64,000 nt of DNA from Streptomyces spororaveus. GTDB lineage: Bacteria > Actinomycetota > Actinomycetes > Streptomycetales > Streptomycetaceae. Position numbers and translations under genes: made by a program. Location of the stretch: assembly GCF_016755875.1 (NCBI RefSeq), contig NZ_BNED01000005.1, positions 4,292,001 to 4,356,000 on the forward strand, read 5' to 3'. The notes under the pieces are model-generated. The model did not search any database. It saw only the letters and a list, made by a program, of their open reading frames with translations, and was not told the DNA's origin. Positions 52,873 to 61,106 of this stretch are shown one piece after another (the first letter of the stretch is position 1; every line of letters starts with the position of its first letter).

Positions 52873-53372
52873 CCACCGACGCCGGAACGACCCGCCTGGA
52901 GGCGGAACTGGCCGCGCTGGCCGGCTCCGTCCCGGACCCGGAGCTTCCCGTGCTCACCCTCGGCGAGCTCGGCGTGGTGCGCGGGGTGCGGATGCACGAG
53001 GACGGCCATGCCGAGGTCACCCTGACCCCGACCTACACCGGCTGCCCGGCCATCGAGGCCATGTCCGCCGACATCGAGCGGGCCCTCACCGGCCACGGCA
53101 TCCCCGAGGTGCGGGTCACCACCGTGCTGGCCCCCGCCTGGACGACCGACGACATCAGCGCCGAGGGCCGCCGCAAGCTCGCCGAGTTCGGCATCGCCCC
53201 GCCCCGGCCGCACGCGGCCGGCGGGCCGGTCCCGCTGACCCTGTCGGTCCGCTGCCCGAACTGCGGATCGACCGACACCGAGCTGCTCAGCCGCTTCTCC
53301 TCCACCGCTTGCAAGGCGCTGCGCCGCTGCACCGCCTGCCGCGAACCGTTCGACCACTTCAAGGAGCTCTAG
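52866..53372 (+). CDS. paaD: Phenylacetate degradation protein PaaD (SufT-like Fe-S assembly)
   Basis: A 168-residue MIP18/SufT-like protein that helps assemble Fe-S or metal centres of the epoxidase complex. N-terminal domain: LAGSVPDPELPVLTLGELGVVRGV and LTPTYTGCPAIEAMSADIE (with the conserved Cys). C-terminal zinc-finger-like part: RCPNCGSTDTELLSRFSSTACKALRRCTACREPFDHFKEL, four cysteines in CxxC pairs plus extra. ATG at 52866. Ends one base before paaE. Confidence 0.93.
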   Translation: MVTTDAGTTRLEAELAALAGSVPDPELPVLTLGELGVVRGVRMHEDGHAEVTLTPTYTGCPAIEAMSADIERALTGHGIPEVRVTTVLAPAWTTDDISAEGRRKLAEFGIAPPRPHAAGGPVPLTLSVRCPNCGSTDTELLSRFSSTACKALRRCTACREPFDHFKEL

Positions 53373-54476
53373 ATGGCCGCCCCCCGCCACGGCGCGTTCC
53401 ACCCGCTGACGGTGGCGGCTGTCGACCGGCTCACCGACGACTCGGTGGCACTGACCCTGCGGGTTCCCGAGGAGCTGCGCGAGGACTACCGGCACGCCCC
53501 GGGCCAGCACCTGACCCTGCGCCGCACCGCCCCCGAGGGCGGCACCGAGGTCCGCCGCACCTACTCGATCTGCTCCCCCGCACCGTCCGCGGACGGGCCG
53601 GGCCCGGAGCGGCTGCGGGTCGGGGTGCGGCTGGTGGAGGGCGGTGAGTTCTCCACCTTCGCCCACAAGGAGATCGCCGCCGGGGACGTGCTGGAGGTCA
53701 TGGTCCCGGCCGGGCGCTTCGTGCTGGAGCCCGCCGCGGCCCCGGCCTCGGGGCACTACGCGGCGATCGTCGGCGGCAGCGGCATCACACCCGTGCTGTC
53801 GATCGCGGCGAGCCTGCTGGCCGCCCGGCCCGACGCGCGTTTCTGCCTCGTGCGCAGCGACCGTACGGCCGCCTCGACGATGTTCCTGGAGGAGGTCGCC
53901 GACCTCAAGGACCGGTATCCGTCGCGGTTCCAGCTGGTGACCGTCCTCTCCCGGGAGGAGCAGGAGTCCGGGCTGCCCTCGGGGCGGCTGGACGAGGAGC
54001 GGCTGGCGGCCCTGCTGCCCGCGCTGCTGCCGGTGGCGGAGGTGACGGGCTGGTTCCTGTGCGGCCCGTACGGCCTGGTGCAGGGCGCGGAGCGGGCCCT
54101 GGGCGCGCTCGGTGTCCTGCGGAGCCGGGTGCACGAGGAGATCTTCCACGTCGAGGACACCACGCCGGCGGCCCGCCCCGCGGGTTCCCCGGCCCCCTCG
54201 CACGGCAGGGTCACCGCGCGGCTCGACGGCCGCTCGGGCACCTGGCCGGTCCAGGACGGCGAGTCCCTGCTGGACGCGGTGCTCCGCAACCGCGCGGACG
54301 CCCCGTACGCCTGCAAGGGCGGGGTCTGCGGCACCTGCCGGGCGTTCGTGGTGTCGGGCGAGGTCCGGATGGAGCGGAACTTCGCGCTGGAGGCCGAGGA
54401 GACGGAGGCCGGGTTCGTCCTGGCCTGCCAGTCGCATCCGGTGACGGAGGAAGTGGAGATCGACTTCGACCGCTGA
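53373..54476 (+). CDS. paaE: Phenylacetyl-CoA epoxidase reductase PaaE
   Basis: A 367-residue reductase that passes electrons from NADPH to the PaaA diiron centre. FAD domain with RRTYSICSPAP; NADPH domain with AAIVGGSGITPVLSIAASLLA and WFLCGPYGLV; plant-type [2Fe-2S] domain at the C-terminus with CKGGVCGTCRAFV and the distant LACQ cysteine. The ATG follows the paaD TAG directly. A 16-bp stem terminator follows the gene. The layout matches E. coli PaaE. Confidence 0.95.
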   Translation: MAAPRHGAFHPLTVAAVDRLTDDSVALTLRVPEELREDYRHAPGQHLTLRRTAPEGGTEVRRTYSICSPAPSADGPGPERLRVGVRLVEGGEFSTFAHKEIAAGDVLEVMVPAGRFVLEPAAAPASGHYAAIVGGSGITPVLSIAASLLAARPDARFCLVRSDRTAASTMFLEEVADLKDRYPSRFQLVTVLSREEQESGLPSGRLDEERLAALLPALLPVAEVTGWFLCGPYGLVQGAERALGALGVLRSRVHEEIFHVEDTTPAARPAGSPAPSHGRVTARLDGRSGTWPVQDGESLLDAVLRNRADAPYACKGGVCGTCRAFVVSGEVRMERNFALEAEETEAGFVLACQSHPVTEEVEIDFDR

Positions 54477-54492
54477 GCGGGAGACGTCCTGC

Positions 54493-54528
54493 GGGTCCGG
54501 CCCCTGTCCCACGACAGGGGCCGGACCC
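54493..54528 (+). terminator. Hairpin after the paaABCDE operon
   Basis: A perfect 16-bp stem (54493-54508 with 54513-54528) closes the 4-base loop CCAC, 17 bp beyond the paaE stop. Confidence 0.85.
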
Positions 54529-54569
54529 ATTTCGAGGCCCGCCCCCCTTGCAGGGCCTGTCCATTTCCA

Positions 54570-54581
54570 AGAACGTGTTCT
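54570..54581. promoter_or_regulatory. KstR-like TetR operator candidate before the acyl-CoA dehydrogenase
   Basis: AGAACGTGTTCT (arms AGAAC/GTTCT, two-base spacer) lies 73 bp before the GTG start, beside TTGACG at 54584-54590. It matches 13 of 14 positions of the tnnAACnnGTTnnA pattern known for KstR-type regulators of steroid and lipid genes. A direct repeat, CACCGTCAGAC, at 54591-54601 and 54621-54631 follows. Confidence 0.5.
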
Positions 54582-54654
54582 ATCTTGACGCACCGTCAGA
54601 CGCGTTGCCGTCGGGCGAGTCACCGTCAGACCCGAACGTGCGGGAGGACAGGCA

Positions 54655-55797
54655 GTGGACTTCACCTTCACCGAGGAGCAGCAGGCCGCCGTCGAGGCGG
54701 CCCGGGCCGTCTTCGCGGATGTCGCGCCCGACGGCGTGCCCAGCCCCGCACTGACCCCGGGGGCCGTGGCCGACGACTTCGACCGCCCGCTGTGGGCCAA
54801 GCTCGCCGCATCGGACCTGCTGAGCCTGGTCCTCGCCGAAGAGCACGGGGGAGCGGGCCTGGACACCGTCGCCCTGTGCCTGGTGCTGCGCGAGGCCGCC
54901 AGAGTGCTGGCACGGGTCCCGCTGCTGGAGCACTGCGCCACCGCCATGGCCGTGCAGGCCCACGGCAGCCCCGAACTGGCCGCCGCCCTGCTGCCCGGCG
55001 CGGGGCGCGGCACGCTCGTGCTCACCGCCGCCGCCCACGGGCGCTCCGGCCACGATCCGGCCGAACTCGCCGTCATCGCCCGCCGCGAGGGCGAGGCGTG
55101 GATCCTGGAGGGCACGCAGACCGCGGTCCCCTGGGCGCACAGCGCGGACTGGATCGCCGTACCCGCCCACACCGGCGAGGGTGAGGCCGTCCTCGCGTTC
55201 GTCCCTCGGGCCGCCGAAGGGCTGGCCCTCGCCGAGCAGGTCTCCACGAACGGTGAGCGCCTCGCCGAACTCGCCCTCGACGGTGTGCGGGTGGACGGGG
55301 CCCACCTGATCGACACCCCGGGGGCCTGGGAGCGGCTCCGCCAGGTCCTCGCCACCGGGACCTGCGCGCTGGCGCTCGGACTCGGCGAGAACGTGCTCGC
55401 CATGACCGGCCGGTACACCGGCAAGCGCGAGCAGTTCGGCTTCCCGGTGGCCACCTTCCAGGCCGTCGCCGTCCAGGCCGCCGACCGGTACATCGACCTG
55501 CGCGCCATGGAGGTCACCCTGTGGCAGGCCGCCTGGCGGCTCGACGCCGCGACCGGCGGCGCCGGCGGTCCGCTGCCGAGCTCCGGTGACGTCGCGGTCG
55601 CCAAGATCTGGGCCTCGGAGGGCGTGCGCCGGGTCGTACAGACCGCCCAGCACCTGCACGGCGGCTTCGGCGCCGACACCGACTACCCGCTGCACCGCTA
55701 CCACGCCTGGGCCAAGCAGCTGGAGCTCCAGCTCGGCCCGGCCGCCGCGCACGAGGAGGCCCTGGGCGACCTGCTGGCCGCCCACCCCCTCGCCTGA
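54655..55797 (+). CDS. Acyl-CoA dehydrogenase, steroid-degradation (FadE28-like) subtype
   Basis: A 380-residue ACAD-fold protein. The N-terminal helical domain opens with FTFTEEQQAAVEAARAVF, the middle beta-domain is reduced, and the C-terminal helix bundle contains GKREQFGFPVATFQAVAVQAAD and HLHGGFGADTDYPLHRYHAWAKQLELQLG. The usual catalytic Glu motif (YEGT-type) is not visible, as in the non-catalytic or atypical subunits of alpha2beta2 ACADs such as FadE28. No partner gene is adjacent. The GTG at 54655 follows GGGAGGACAGG. A KstR-like site is upstream. The substrate (a short steroid side-chain or acyl-CoA) is unknown. Confidence 0.85.
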   Translation: MDFTFTEEQQAAVEAARAVFADVAPDGVPSPALTPGAVADDFDRPLWAKLAASDLLSLVLAEEHGGAGLDTVALCLVLREAARVLARVPLLEHCATAMAVQAHGSPELAAALLPGAGRGTLVLTAAAHGRSGHDPAELAVIARREGEAWILEGTQTAVPWAHSADWIAVPAHTGEGEAVLAFVPRAAEGLALAEQVSTNGERLAELALDGVRVDGAHLIDTPGAWERLRQVLATGTCALALGLGENVLAMTGRYTGKREQFGFPVATFQAVAVQAADRYIDLRAMEVTLWQAAWRLDAATGGAGGPLPSSGDVAVAKIWASEGVRRVVQTAQHLHGGFGADTDYPLHRYHAWAKQLELQLGPAAAHEEALGDLLAAHPLA

Positions 55798-55804
55798 GCG
55801 GCAG

Positions 55805-56149
55805 CTAGAGGACGAAGGCCGGGTTCCCGTGGTCCGTCACCATCGGGCGCCCGGCACCGTCCCAGGCCTGCATCCCGCCGTCGACGTTCACCGCGTCGAT
55901 CTCCTGGCGCACCAGGTACTGGGTGACCTGCGCGGAACGCCCGCCGACCCGGCACATCACGTACACCCGGCGACCGTCCTCGACGGCCTCGGTCAGCTCG
56001 CCGAAGCGGGCCACGAAGTCACTCATCGGGATGTGCAGGGCACCCTCGACGTGGCCGGCCGCCCATTCGTCGTCCTCACGGACGTCGAGGACAAAGCCTT
56101 CGGAGGGCACCGCGGTGGCGTCCACCGAGGGAAGCGGTCCGAAGTTCAT
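55805..56149 (-). CDS. Rhodanese-domain protein
   Basis: A 114-residue single-domain rhodanese. FVLDVREDDEWAAGHVEGALHIP is the usual opening, and the active-site loop is VMCRVGGRSAQ with the catalytic Cys in CRVGGRS. It transfers sulfur from persulfide carriers or thiosulfate; the physiological donor is unknown. ATG at 56149. Its end lies 8 bp from the convergent acyl-CoA dehydrogenase. Confidence 0.93.
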   Translation of the reverse strand: MNFGPLPSVDATAVPSEGFVLDVREDDEWAAGHVEGALHIPMSDFVARFGELTEAVEDGRRVYVMCRVGGRSAQVTQYLVRQEIDAVNVDGGMQAWDGAGRPMVTDHGNPAFVL

Positions 56150-56218
56150 AGCTGTCGCCTTCTCTCTTCACGGATGTGCTGCCAACCTATCCGACCACCC
56201 GGTACGGGCGGAGCGGGC

Positions 56219-57070
56219 TCACTCGGCGGCGAGCTCCGCCGCCAGCTCCGCCTCACGCTCGGAGACCTGCGCGAGCAGCTGCTCCGCGATCTCCTCCAGC
56301 AGCCGGTCGGGGTCCTCGGGCGCCATCCTCAGCATCGAGCCGATCGCGCTGTCCTCCAGCTCCTTCGCCACGAGCGCCAGCAGCTCCTTGCGGCGGGCCA
56401 GCCACTCCAGCCGGGCGTACAGCTCCCCGCTCTCGCCCGGTGCCGACGCCTCGGGCGCCGGTCCGGCCGCCCACTCCTCGGCCAGCTCGCGCAGCAGCCC
56501 CTCGTCGCCGCGCCCGTAGGCCGCGTTGACCCGCGCGATGAACGCGTCGCGCCGCTCCCGCTCGCCGTCGTCCTGGGCGAGGTCGGGGTGCGCCTTGCGG
56601 ACCAGCTCGCGGTAGAGGCGGCGCACCTCCTCCGAGGGCCGCACCCGCTCCGGCGGCCGCACGGGCCGGTCGGTCAGCATCGCCGAGGCGTCGTCGGAGA
56701 TCCCGTCCGAGCCCAGCCAGTCGTGGAACAGCTCGTCCACCCCGGGCATCGGCATGACCAGCGAGCGCGCTTCCCTCGCCCGTCGCAGGTCCTCGGCATC
56801 GCCGCTGCGGGACGCCTTCGCCTCGGCGATCAGGGCGTCCAGCTCGTCGAGCCGCGTGTACATGGGGCCGAGCTTCTGGTGGTGCAGGCGGGAGAAGTTC
56901 TCCACCTCCACCCGGAAGGTCTCCACCGCGATCTCGAACTCGATCAGCGCCTGCTCGGCGGCCCGCACGGCCCGCTCCAGGCGCGCCTCCGGGCGCTCCT
57001 CACCGGTGACGGAGGAGTCGCCGGATCCACCGGGGACTGTCTGCTCAGGCTGCTCGGTCTGCTCGCTCAC
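56219..57070 (-). CDS. J-domain protein with helical N-terminal region
   Basis: A 283-residue protein, rich in Glu/Ala/Arg helices. Residues about 160-205 form a J-domain: VRRLYRELVRKAHPDLAQDDGERERRDAFIARVNAAYGRGD, with the HPD motif that stimulates Hsp70 ATPase. The first 120 residues are an extended coiled-coil-like helix (AVRAAEQALIEFEIAVETFRVEVENF). The C-terminus is another Glu-rich helix. There are no Gly/Phe or zinc-finger parts, so it is a class C co-chaperone, perhaps coupling a special client to DnaK. The GTG at 57070 has TAGGCT six bases upstream, a leaderless start. Confidence 0.82.
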   Translation of the reverse strand: MSEQTEQPEQTVPGGSGDSSVTGEERPEARLERAVRAAEQALIEFEIAVETFRVEVENFSRLHHQKLGPMYTRLDELDALIAEAKASRSGDAEDLRRAREARSLVMPMPGVDELFHDWLGSDGISDDASAMLTDRPVRPPERVRPSEEVRRLYRELVRKAHPDLAQDDGERERRDAFIARVNAAYGRGDEGLLRELAEEWAAGPAPEASAPGESGELYARLEWLARRKELLALVAKELEDSAIGSMLRMAPEDPDRLLEEIAEQLLAQVSEREAELAAELAAE

Positions 57071-57086
57071 CCGGCCAGCCTACGGC

Positions 57087-57134
57087 CCGCCCGCGCGGGC
57101 GATGCTTCACGTGGAACATCGCCCGCGCGGGCGG
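57087..57134. other. Long inverted repeat with a parS-like loop
   Basis: Arms of 18 bp (57087-57104 and 57117-57134) match perfectly around the 12-base loop CTTCACGTGGAA. The loop with flanking bases reads GCTTCACGTGGAAC (57104-57117), two mismatches from the parS core GTTTCACGTGAAAC. It lies in the gap between the DUF2252 stop and the J-domain start on the minus strand, so it is also placed as a terminator of the DUF2252 gene. Whether ParB binds it is not known. Confidence 0.6.
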
Positions 57135-57150
57135 CGCCGGCACAACACCG

Positions 57151-58551
57151 TCAGACCCCGGTCTCCGCGGCGATCCGGCCCGCCCGCACCGCCGCCACCA
57201 GGTCGGCGTGATCGGCCTCGGTGCGGTCGGCGTAGGCCACGGCGAAGGCCGCCATCGCCTCGTCCAGCTCCTCGTTCTTCCCGCAGTACCCGGCCAGCAG
57301 CCGCGGGTCGACGCTGTGCGCGTGCGCCCGGGCCAGCAGGGCACCGGTCATCCGCCCGTAGTCGTCGATCTGGTCGACGGCCAGCGCCGCCGGATCCACG
57401 CTGCCCTTGCGGTTGCGGAACTGCCGCACCTGGAAGGGGCGGCCCTCCACCGTGGTCCAGCCCAGCATGATGTCGGAGACCACCTGCATCCGCTTCTGCC
57501 CGGCCACCACCCGCCGGCCCTCGTGCTCCTCCGGCGCCGAGACGAAGCCCAGCCCGGGCAGGTGCGGCAGCAGCACCGAGGGCCGCGCCTCCTTGACCTG
57601 GAGCACCAGCGGCTCGCCCCGGTGGTCCAGCAGCAGGACCACGTACGAGCGGGTGCCGACGCTTCCGGTGCCCACCACGCGGAAGGCCACGTCCTGGATC
57701 GTGTACCGGGCCAGCAGCGGCAGCCGGTCGCCCTGGAGCGTCTGCAGGTAGGGGCCGAGCGAGGCCGCCACGGCCGCCGCCTCCCCGTCCCCGACGCGGC
57801 GCAGCACGGGCAGCGCGTCGACGAAGCGGCGGCCGCCGTCCGGCCCTATCACCGTGGACTTGGTGGCGAACCGCGCCGAGGTGTTGTTGCGGGCCTTCTC
57901 CGAGACCCGCTCCAGGGTGCCCAGCAGATCGCGGGCATCGGCGTGCGAGACCAGCTCCTCGTCCGCGATCGCGTTCCACGCGTCGAGGGCGGGCAGCTTC
58001 GACAGGAGCCGCATGGTGTGCCGGTAGGCGCCCACCGCGTCCTGGGCGGCCGCCCGGCAGGTGTCCTCGTCCGCGCCGGCCACCCGGCCCGCGAGCACCA
58101 GCGAGGCCGCCAGCCGCTTCACGTCCCACTCCCACGGACCGAACACGGTCTCGTCGAAGTCGTTGAGGTCGATGACGAGCCGCCCGCGCGCATCCCCGTA
58201 GAGACCGAAGTTCGCCGCGTGCGCGTCGCCGCAGATCTGCGCGCCCACCCCGGTCACCGGACCACCGGACAGGTCGTGGGCCATCAGCCCGGCCGCCCCG
58301 CGGAGGAACGCGAAGGGATTCGCGGCCATCCGGCCGACCCGTATCGGGGTCAGCTCGGCGACCCGCCCGGCATTGGACTCCTCCACCGCGCGCACGGCGT
58401 CCGGCCGCCCGGCCGGTGCCGTGAAGGCGGCGTGCGCCGACCGCGGGAGACGGGCGCGCAGCGCCTTGCCCTCCTCCTTCGGCGATCCGGCCGCCACCCT
58501 CGGCGCGAACCCCGCCACGTCCGGAATCCGCTGACCCGCCATCGCCGTCAT
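57151..58551 (-). CDS. DUF2252 family protein
   Basis: A 466-residue DUF2252 protein, a kinase-like (aminoglycoside phosphotransferase-like) fold of unknown substrate. The opening block is PIRVGRMAANPFAFLRGAAGLMAHDL. The kinase-like catalytic region shows ICGDAHAANFGLYGDARGRLVIDLNDFDETVFGPWEWDVKRLAASL, equivalent to HGDxxxxN and DxD motifs. The later block is RNRKGSVDPAALAVDQIDDYGRMTGALLARAHAHS. ATG at 58551 chosen, with GGGTGGGGG upstream; a GTG at 58566 and ATG at 58542 are alternatives. It is the gene before the J-domain gene, with the long hairpin between. Confidence 0.85.
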   Translation of the reverse strand: MTAMAGQRIPDVAGFAPRVAAGSPKEEGKALRARLPRSAHAAFTAPAGRPDAVRAVEESNAGRVAELTPIRVGRMAANPFAFLRGAAGLMAHDLSGGPVTGVGAQICGDAHAANFGLYGDARGRLVIDLNDFDETVFGPWEWDVKRLAASLVLAGRVAGADEDTCRAAAQDAVGAYRHTMRLLSKLPALDAWNAIADEELVSHADARDLLGTLERVSEKARNNTSARFATKSTVIGPDGGRRFVDALPVLRRVGDGEAAAVAASLGPYLQTLQGDRLPLLARYTIQDVAFRVVGTGSVGTRSYVVLLLDHRGEPLVLQVKEARPSVLLPHLPGLGFVSAPEEHEGRRVVAGQKRMQVVSDIMLGWTTVEGRPFQVRQFRNRKGSVDPAALAVDQIDDYGRMTGALLARAHAHSVDPRLLAGYCGKNEELDEAMAAFAVAYADRTEADHADLVAAVRAGRIAAETGV

Positions 58552-58608
58552 CGACGCCGCCCCCACCCGTTCACTTCACCGATCGTTTCTCGAACGGGCT
58601 GACCGTAT

Positions 58609-59268
58609 CTACAGCCCGGCGTCCCTGGCCAGCAGCGCCGCCTGCACCCGGTTCTCGCAGGCCAGCTTCGCCAGGATCCGGCTCACGTACGTCTTCACGG
58701 TCGCCTCGCTCATGTGCAGCCGCCGGCCCGCGTCCGCGTTGGACAGCCCCTCGCCCAGCAGCGCCAGCACACCGCGCTCCCGCTCGCTGAGCTCCGCCAC
58801 GCGGCGCCGGGCCGCCTCACCGCGCACGGCGGCCCTCCCGGTCGCCAGCTGGTCCACTACGTGCCGGGTCGCCCCCGGCGAGAGGTACGCGTCCCCGGCC
58901 GCGGCCGCCCGGACCGCCCCGATGAGCTCGCCCGGGGCCGTGTCCTTCAGCAGGAACCCCGCGCCGCCCTCGCCCAGCGCCCGCAGCACGTTCTCCTTCT
59001 CCCCGAAGGTGGTCAGGATCAGCGCCCGCGCCTGCGGCACGGTCCGCCGCAGCTCCCCCAGGGCCGTCAGCCCGTCCATCACCGGCATCTGGATGTCCAG
59101 CAGCATCACGTCGGGCGCGTGCGAGCGCGCCAGGTCCACCGCCTCCCTGCCGTTGGCCGCCTCCGCGACGACCTCGATGTCCGGCGCCGAGGTCAGGATC
59201 ATCCTGATCCCGGCCCGGATCAGTGGCTCGTCGTCGGCGATCACCACTCTGATCACTTCGGCTGTCAC
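58609..59268 (-). CDS. NarL-type response regulator, paired with the next kinase
   Basis: A 219-residue response regulator. The receiver has RVVIADDEPLIRAGIRMIL, the phospho-acceptor in DVMLLDIQMPVMDG and Lys in GAGFLLKDTAPGELIGAV. The LuxR HTH is LSERERGVLALLGEGLSNADAGRRLHMSEATVKTYVSRILAKL. GTG start at 59268, 9 bp after the kinase stop. The kinase at 59278-60984 is its partner by position. Target genes are unknown. Confidence 0.93.
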   Translation of the reverse strand: MTAEVIRVVIADDEPLIRAGIRMILTSAPDIEVVAEAANGREAVDLARSHAPDVMLLDIQMPVMDGLTALGELRRTVPQARALILTTFGEKENVLRALGEGGAGFLLKDTAPGELIGAVRAAAAGDAYLSPGATRHVVDQLATGRAAVRGEAARRRVAELSERERGVLALLGEGLSNADAGRRLHMSEATVKTYVSRILAKLACENRVQAALLARDAGL

Positions 59269-59277
59269 CCCGTGCTC

Positions 59278-60984
59278 CTACTGCTTGGCCTCGTACTCCT
59301 GCTTTTCCACGAGCTTGCCGTCCTTGAAGCAGAACCGGAAGATCCGGTCCGTTCCCAGGCCGCTCGGCTGGTCCTCGGCCAGCAGGGCCAGACATTCCGA
59401 GCCGACCGGCCGGGTAGGCCCCTTGCCGGCGGCCCCGGCGGTCATGAAGTTCTCCCCGCTCGGCAGCCGGCCGCGGACGGCCTCCTCCGCCTCGCCCACG
59501 TACACGGCGTCGAACGCGTCCCGGTCGACCATCGCCTCGCTCGCCGAGTCGATGAGCAGCACCACCCCGGCGCCGAACACGATCACCAGCAGCACCGCCG
59601 CCGCGAAGGCGATCCCGCAGCCCATCGCGACACCGCCGGACCGGCTGGGCATGCGCACGGCCAGCTCCCGGTCCACCGCCGCCCAGTCCATCGGCTGCTC
59701 GCCGCCCGGACCCCGGCCGCGCGCCCCCGCCTGGGCCTGGGCCTGGGCCTGCTGCCCGAAGTCGTCGGCCACGTCCTCCACACCGGCCGGCTCCGCCCCG
59801 TACGGCAGCACCCCGGCCACCCGGAACCCGCCGCCCTCGGCGGGGCCCGCGTGCACCATCCCGCCGACGAGCCGGGCCCGCTCGCGCAGCCCCGTCAGGC
59901 CCTGCCCGCCCGACACCACCCCGTCCGCCGCCGGGCCGGCCGACGGCCCGTTGGCGATCTCCACGACCAGCGAGTCGTCCTCGAACCGCAGCTCCACCGT
60001 GATCGGCGCCCCGGGCGCGTGCTTGTACGCGTTCGTCAGGGCCTCCTGCACGATCCGGTACGCGGCGTGGTCGCACGCCGCGACCAGCGGCCTCGGCTGC
60101 CCCGCGGTGGTCATCCGCACGTCGGTGCCCGAGCCCCGCGCCGCCTCCACGACCCCCGCGATACCGGCCACCCCGCGCGCCGCGGGCTGCGCCTCCTCCA
60201 CGGGCGCGGGCGCCTCCACCCCGTCGCGCAGGATCCCGACGACCTCGCGCAGCTCGTGCATCGCGGCGACCGAGGCCTGCCGCAGCACGCCCACCGCCTC
60301 GCGCTGACGGCCGGTCAGCTTGGGATCCACCTCCAGCGCACCGGTGTGCACGGCGATCAGCGCCAACTGGTGACCCAGGCTGTCGTGCATGTCCTGGGCT
60401 ATGCGCTGGCGCTCGCGCAGCCTCGCCTGCCCGGCGACCATGGCCCGCTCGCGCAGCAGCTGCCCGTTGCGCTCCTGGAGCGCGCGCAGCAGCGTACGGC
60501 GCTGCGACCAGTACCGGCTGGCCAGGCCCGGCATCACCGTCATCGCGAGGAACATGAGCGTGGAGAAGACGATCACCAGCACCGGCCGCATCTGCGACCA
60601 CTCGTCGATCACGCTGAAGACGATCGCCGCGGTGAAGGCCAGCGTGAAGGCGGCCAGCGCCCGGCCCACGCCGACGATCCGCCGTCCGGCCGACCAGCCC
60701 ACCAGGGGCAGGATGAAGAACGCCCCGGGCAGGAAGCTGATCACCGCCGAGCCGAGCACGAGCGTGCCCCCCGGCAGCCTGCGGCGCAGCAGCGTCAGCA
60801 CGATCACCGCCGCGGCGCCCGCCAGCATGCGGGGCCCGGAGGCGTTGCTGACCTCCTCGACGCCGAGGCCGAGGATGGCCACGACGCCGCCGATCGCCAG
60901 GTCCCCCGCCAGCATCCGCCGGGTCCACGGCTCCGGCCCCCTCAGCCAGTCCCAGCCAGCCCGCGTCTTCGCCTTCGCATCCAC
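59278..60984 (-). CDS. HisKA_3 sensor kinase with an extra C-terminal membrane-anchored domain
   Basis: A 568-residue NarL-type sensor kinase. The first 170 residues hold four to five membrane helices (GDLAIGGVVAILGLG, LPGGTLVLGSAVISFLPGAFFILPLVGW, VLVIVFSTLMFLAMTVMPG). The HisKA_3 H-box is RERQRIAQDMHDSLGHQLALIAVHTG; the HATPase_c part has IVQEALTNAYKHAPG and GGQGLTGLRERARLVGG. Unusually, the protein goes on past the catalytic domain with a Gln/Ala-repeat linker, another membrane helix (GCGIAFAAAVLLVIVFGAGVVLLI) and an about 100-residue outside domain ending in EKQEYEAKQ. That last domain has two cysteines and matches no family I know. The GTG at 60984 has TAGGGT seven bases upstream (leaderless). 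Confidence 0.9.
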   Translation of the reverse strand: MDAKAKTRAGWDWLRGPEPWTRRMLAGDLAIGGVVAILGLGVEEVSNASGPRMLAGAAAVIVLTLLRRRLPGGTLVLGSAVISFLPGAFFILPLVGWSAGRRIVGVGRALAAFTLAFTAAIVFSVIDEWSQMRPVLVIVFSTLMFLAMTVMPGLASRYWSQRRTLLRALQERNGQLLRERAMVAGQARLRERQRIAQDMHDSLGHQLALIAVHTGALEVDPKLTGRQREAVGVLRQASVAAMHELREVVGILRDGVEAPAPVEEAQPAARGVAGIAGVVEAARGSGTDVRMTTAGQPRPLVAACDHAAYRIVQEALTNAYKHAPGAPITVELRFEDDSLVVEIANGPSAGPAADGVVSGGQGLTGLRERARLVGGMVHAGPAEGGGFRVAGVLPYGAEPAGVEDVADDFGQQAQAQAQAGARGRGPGGEQPMDWAAVDRELAVRMPSRSGGVAMGCGIAFAAAVLLVIVFGAGVVLLIDSASEAMVDRDAFDAVYVGEAEEAVRGRLPSGENFMTAGAAGKGPTRPVGSECLALLAEDQPSGLGTDRIFRFCFKDGKLVEKQEYEAKQ

Positions 60985-61106
60985 GCGCCCGACCCTAGAC
61001 ACCCGCGCCCCGGCCCGGCCTCCCTCTTTCGTCTCGCCCGGCCCGACGAAAGTCGCCGCGGCCCGGGCCGGGGGCGGCCGGGCCCGGCCCCCGGCCGGCA
61101 GGGCCC

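Noticed and set aside
58560..58600. CCCGTTC...GAACGGG inverted arms before the DUF2252 gene considered as a further PaaR site
   Set aside because: The arms differ from ACCGA/TCGGT and the spacer is far longer, so it does not belong to that motif.
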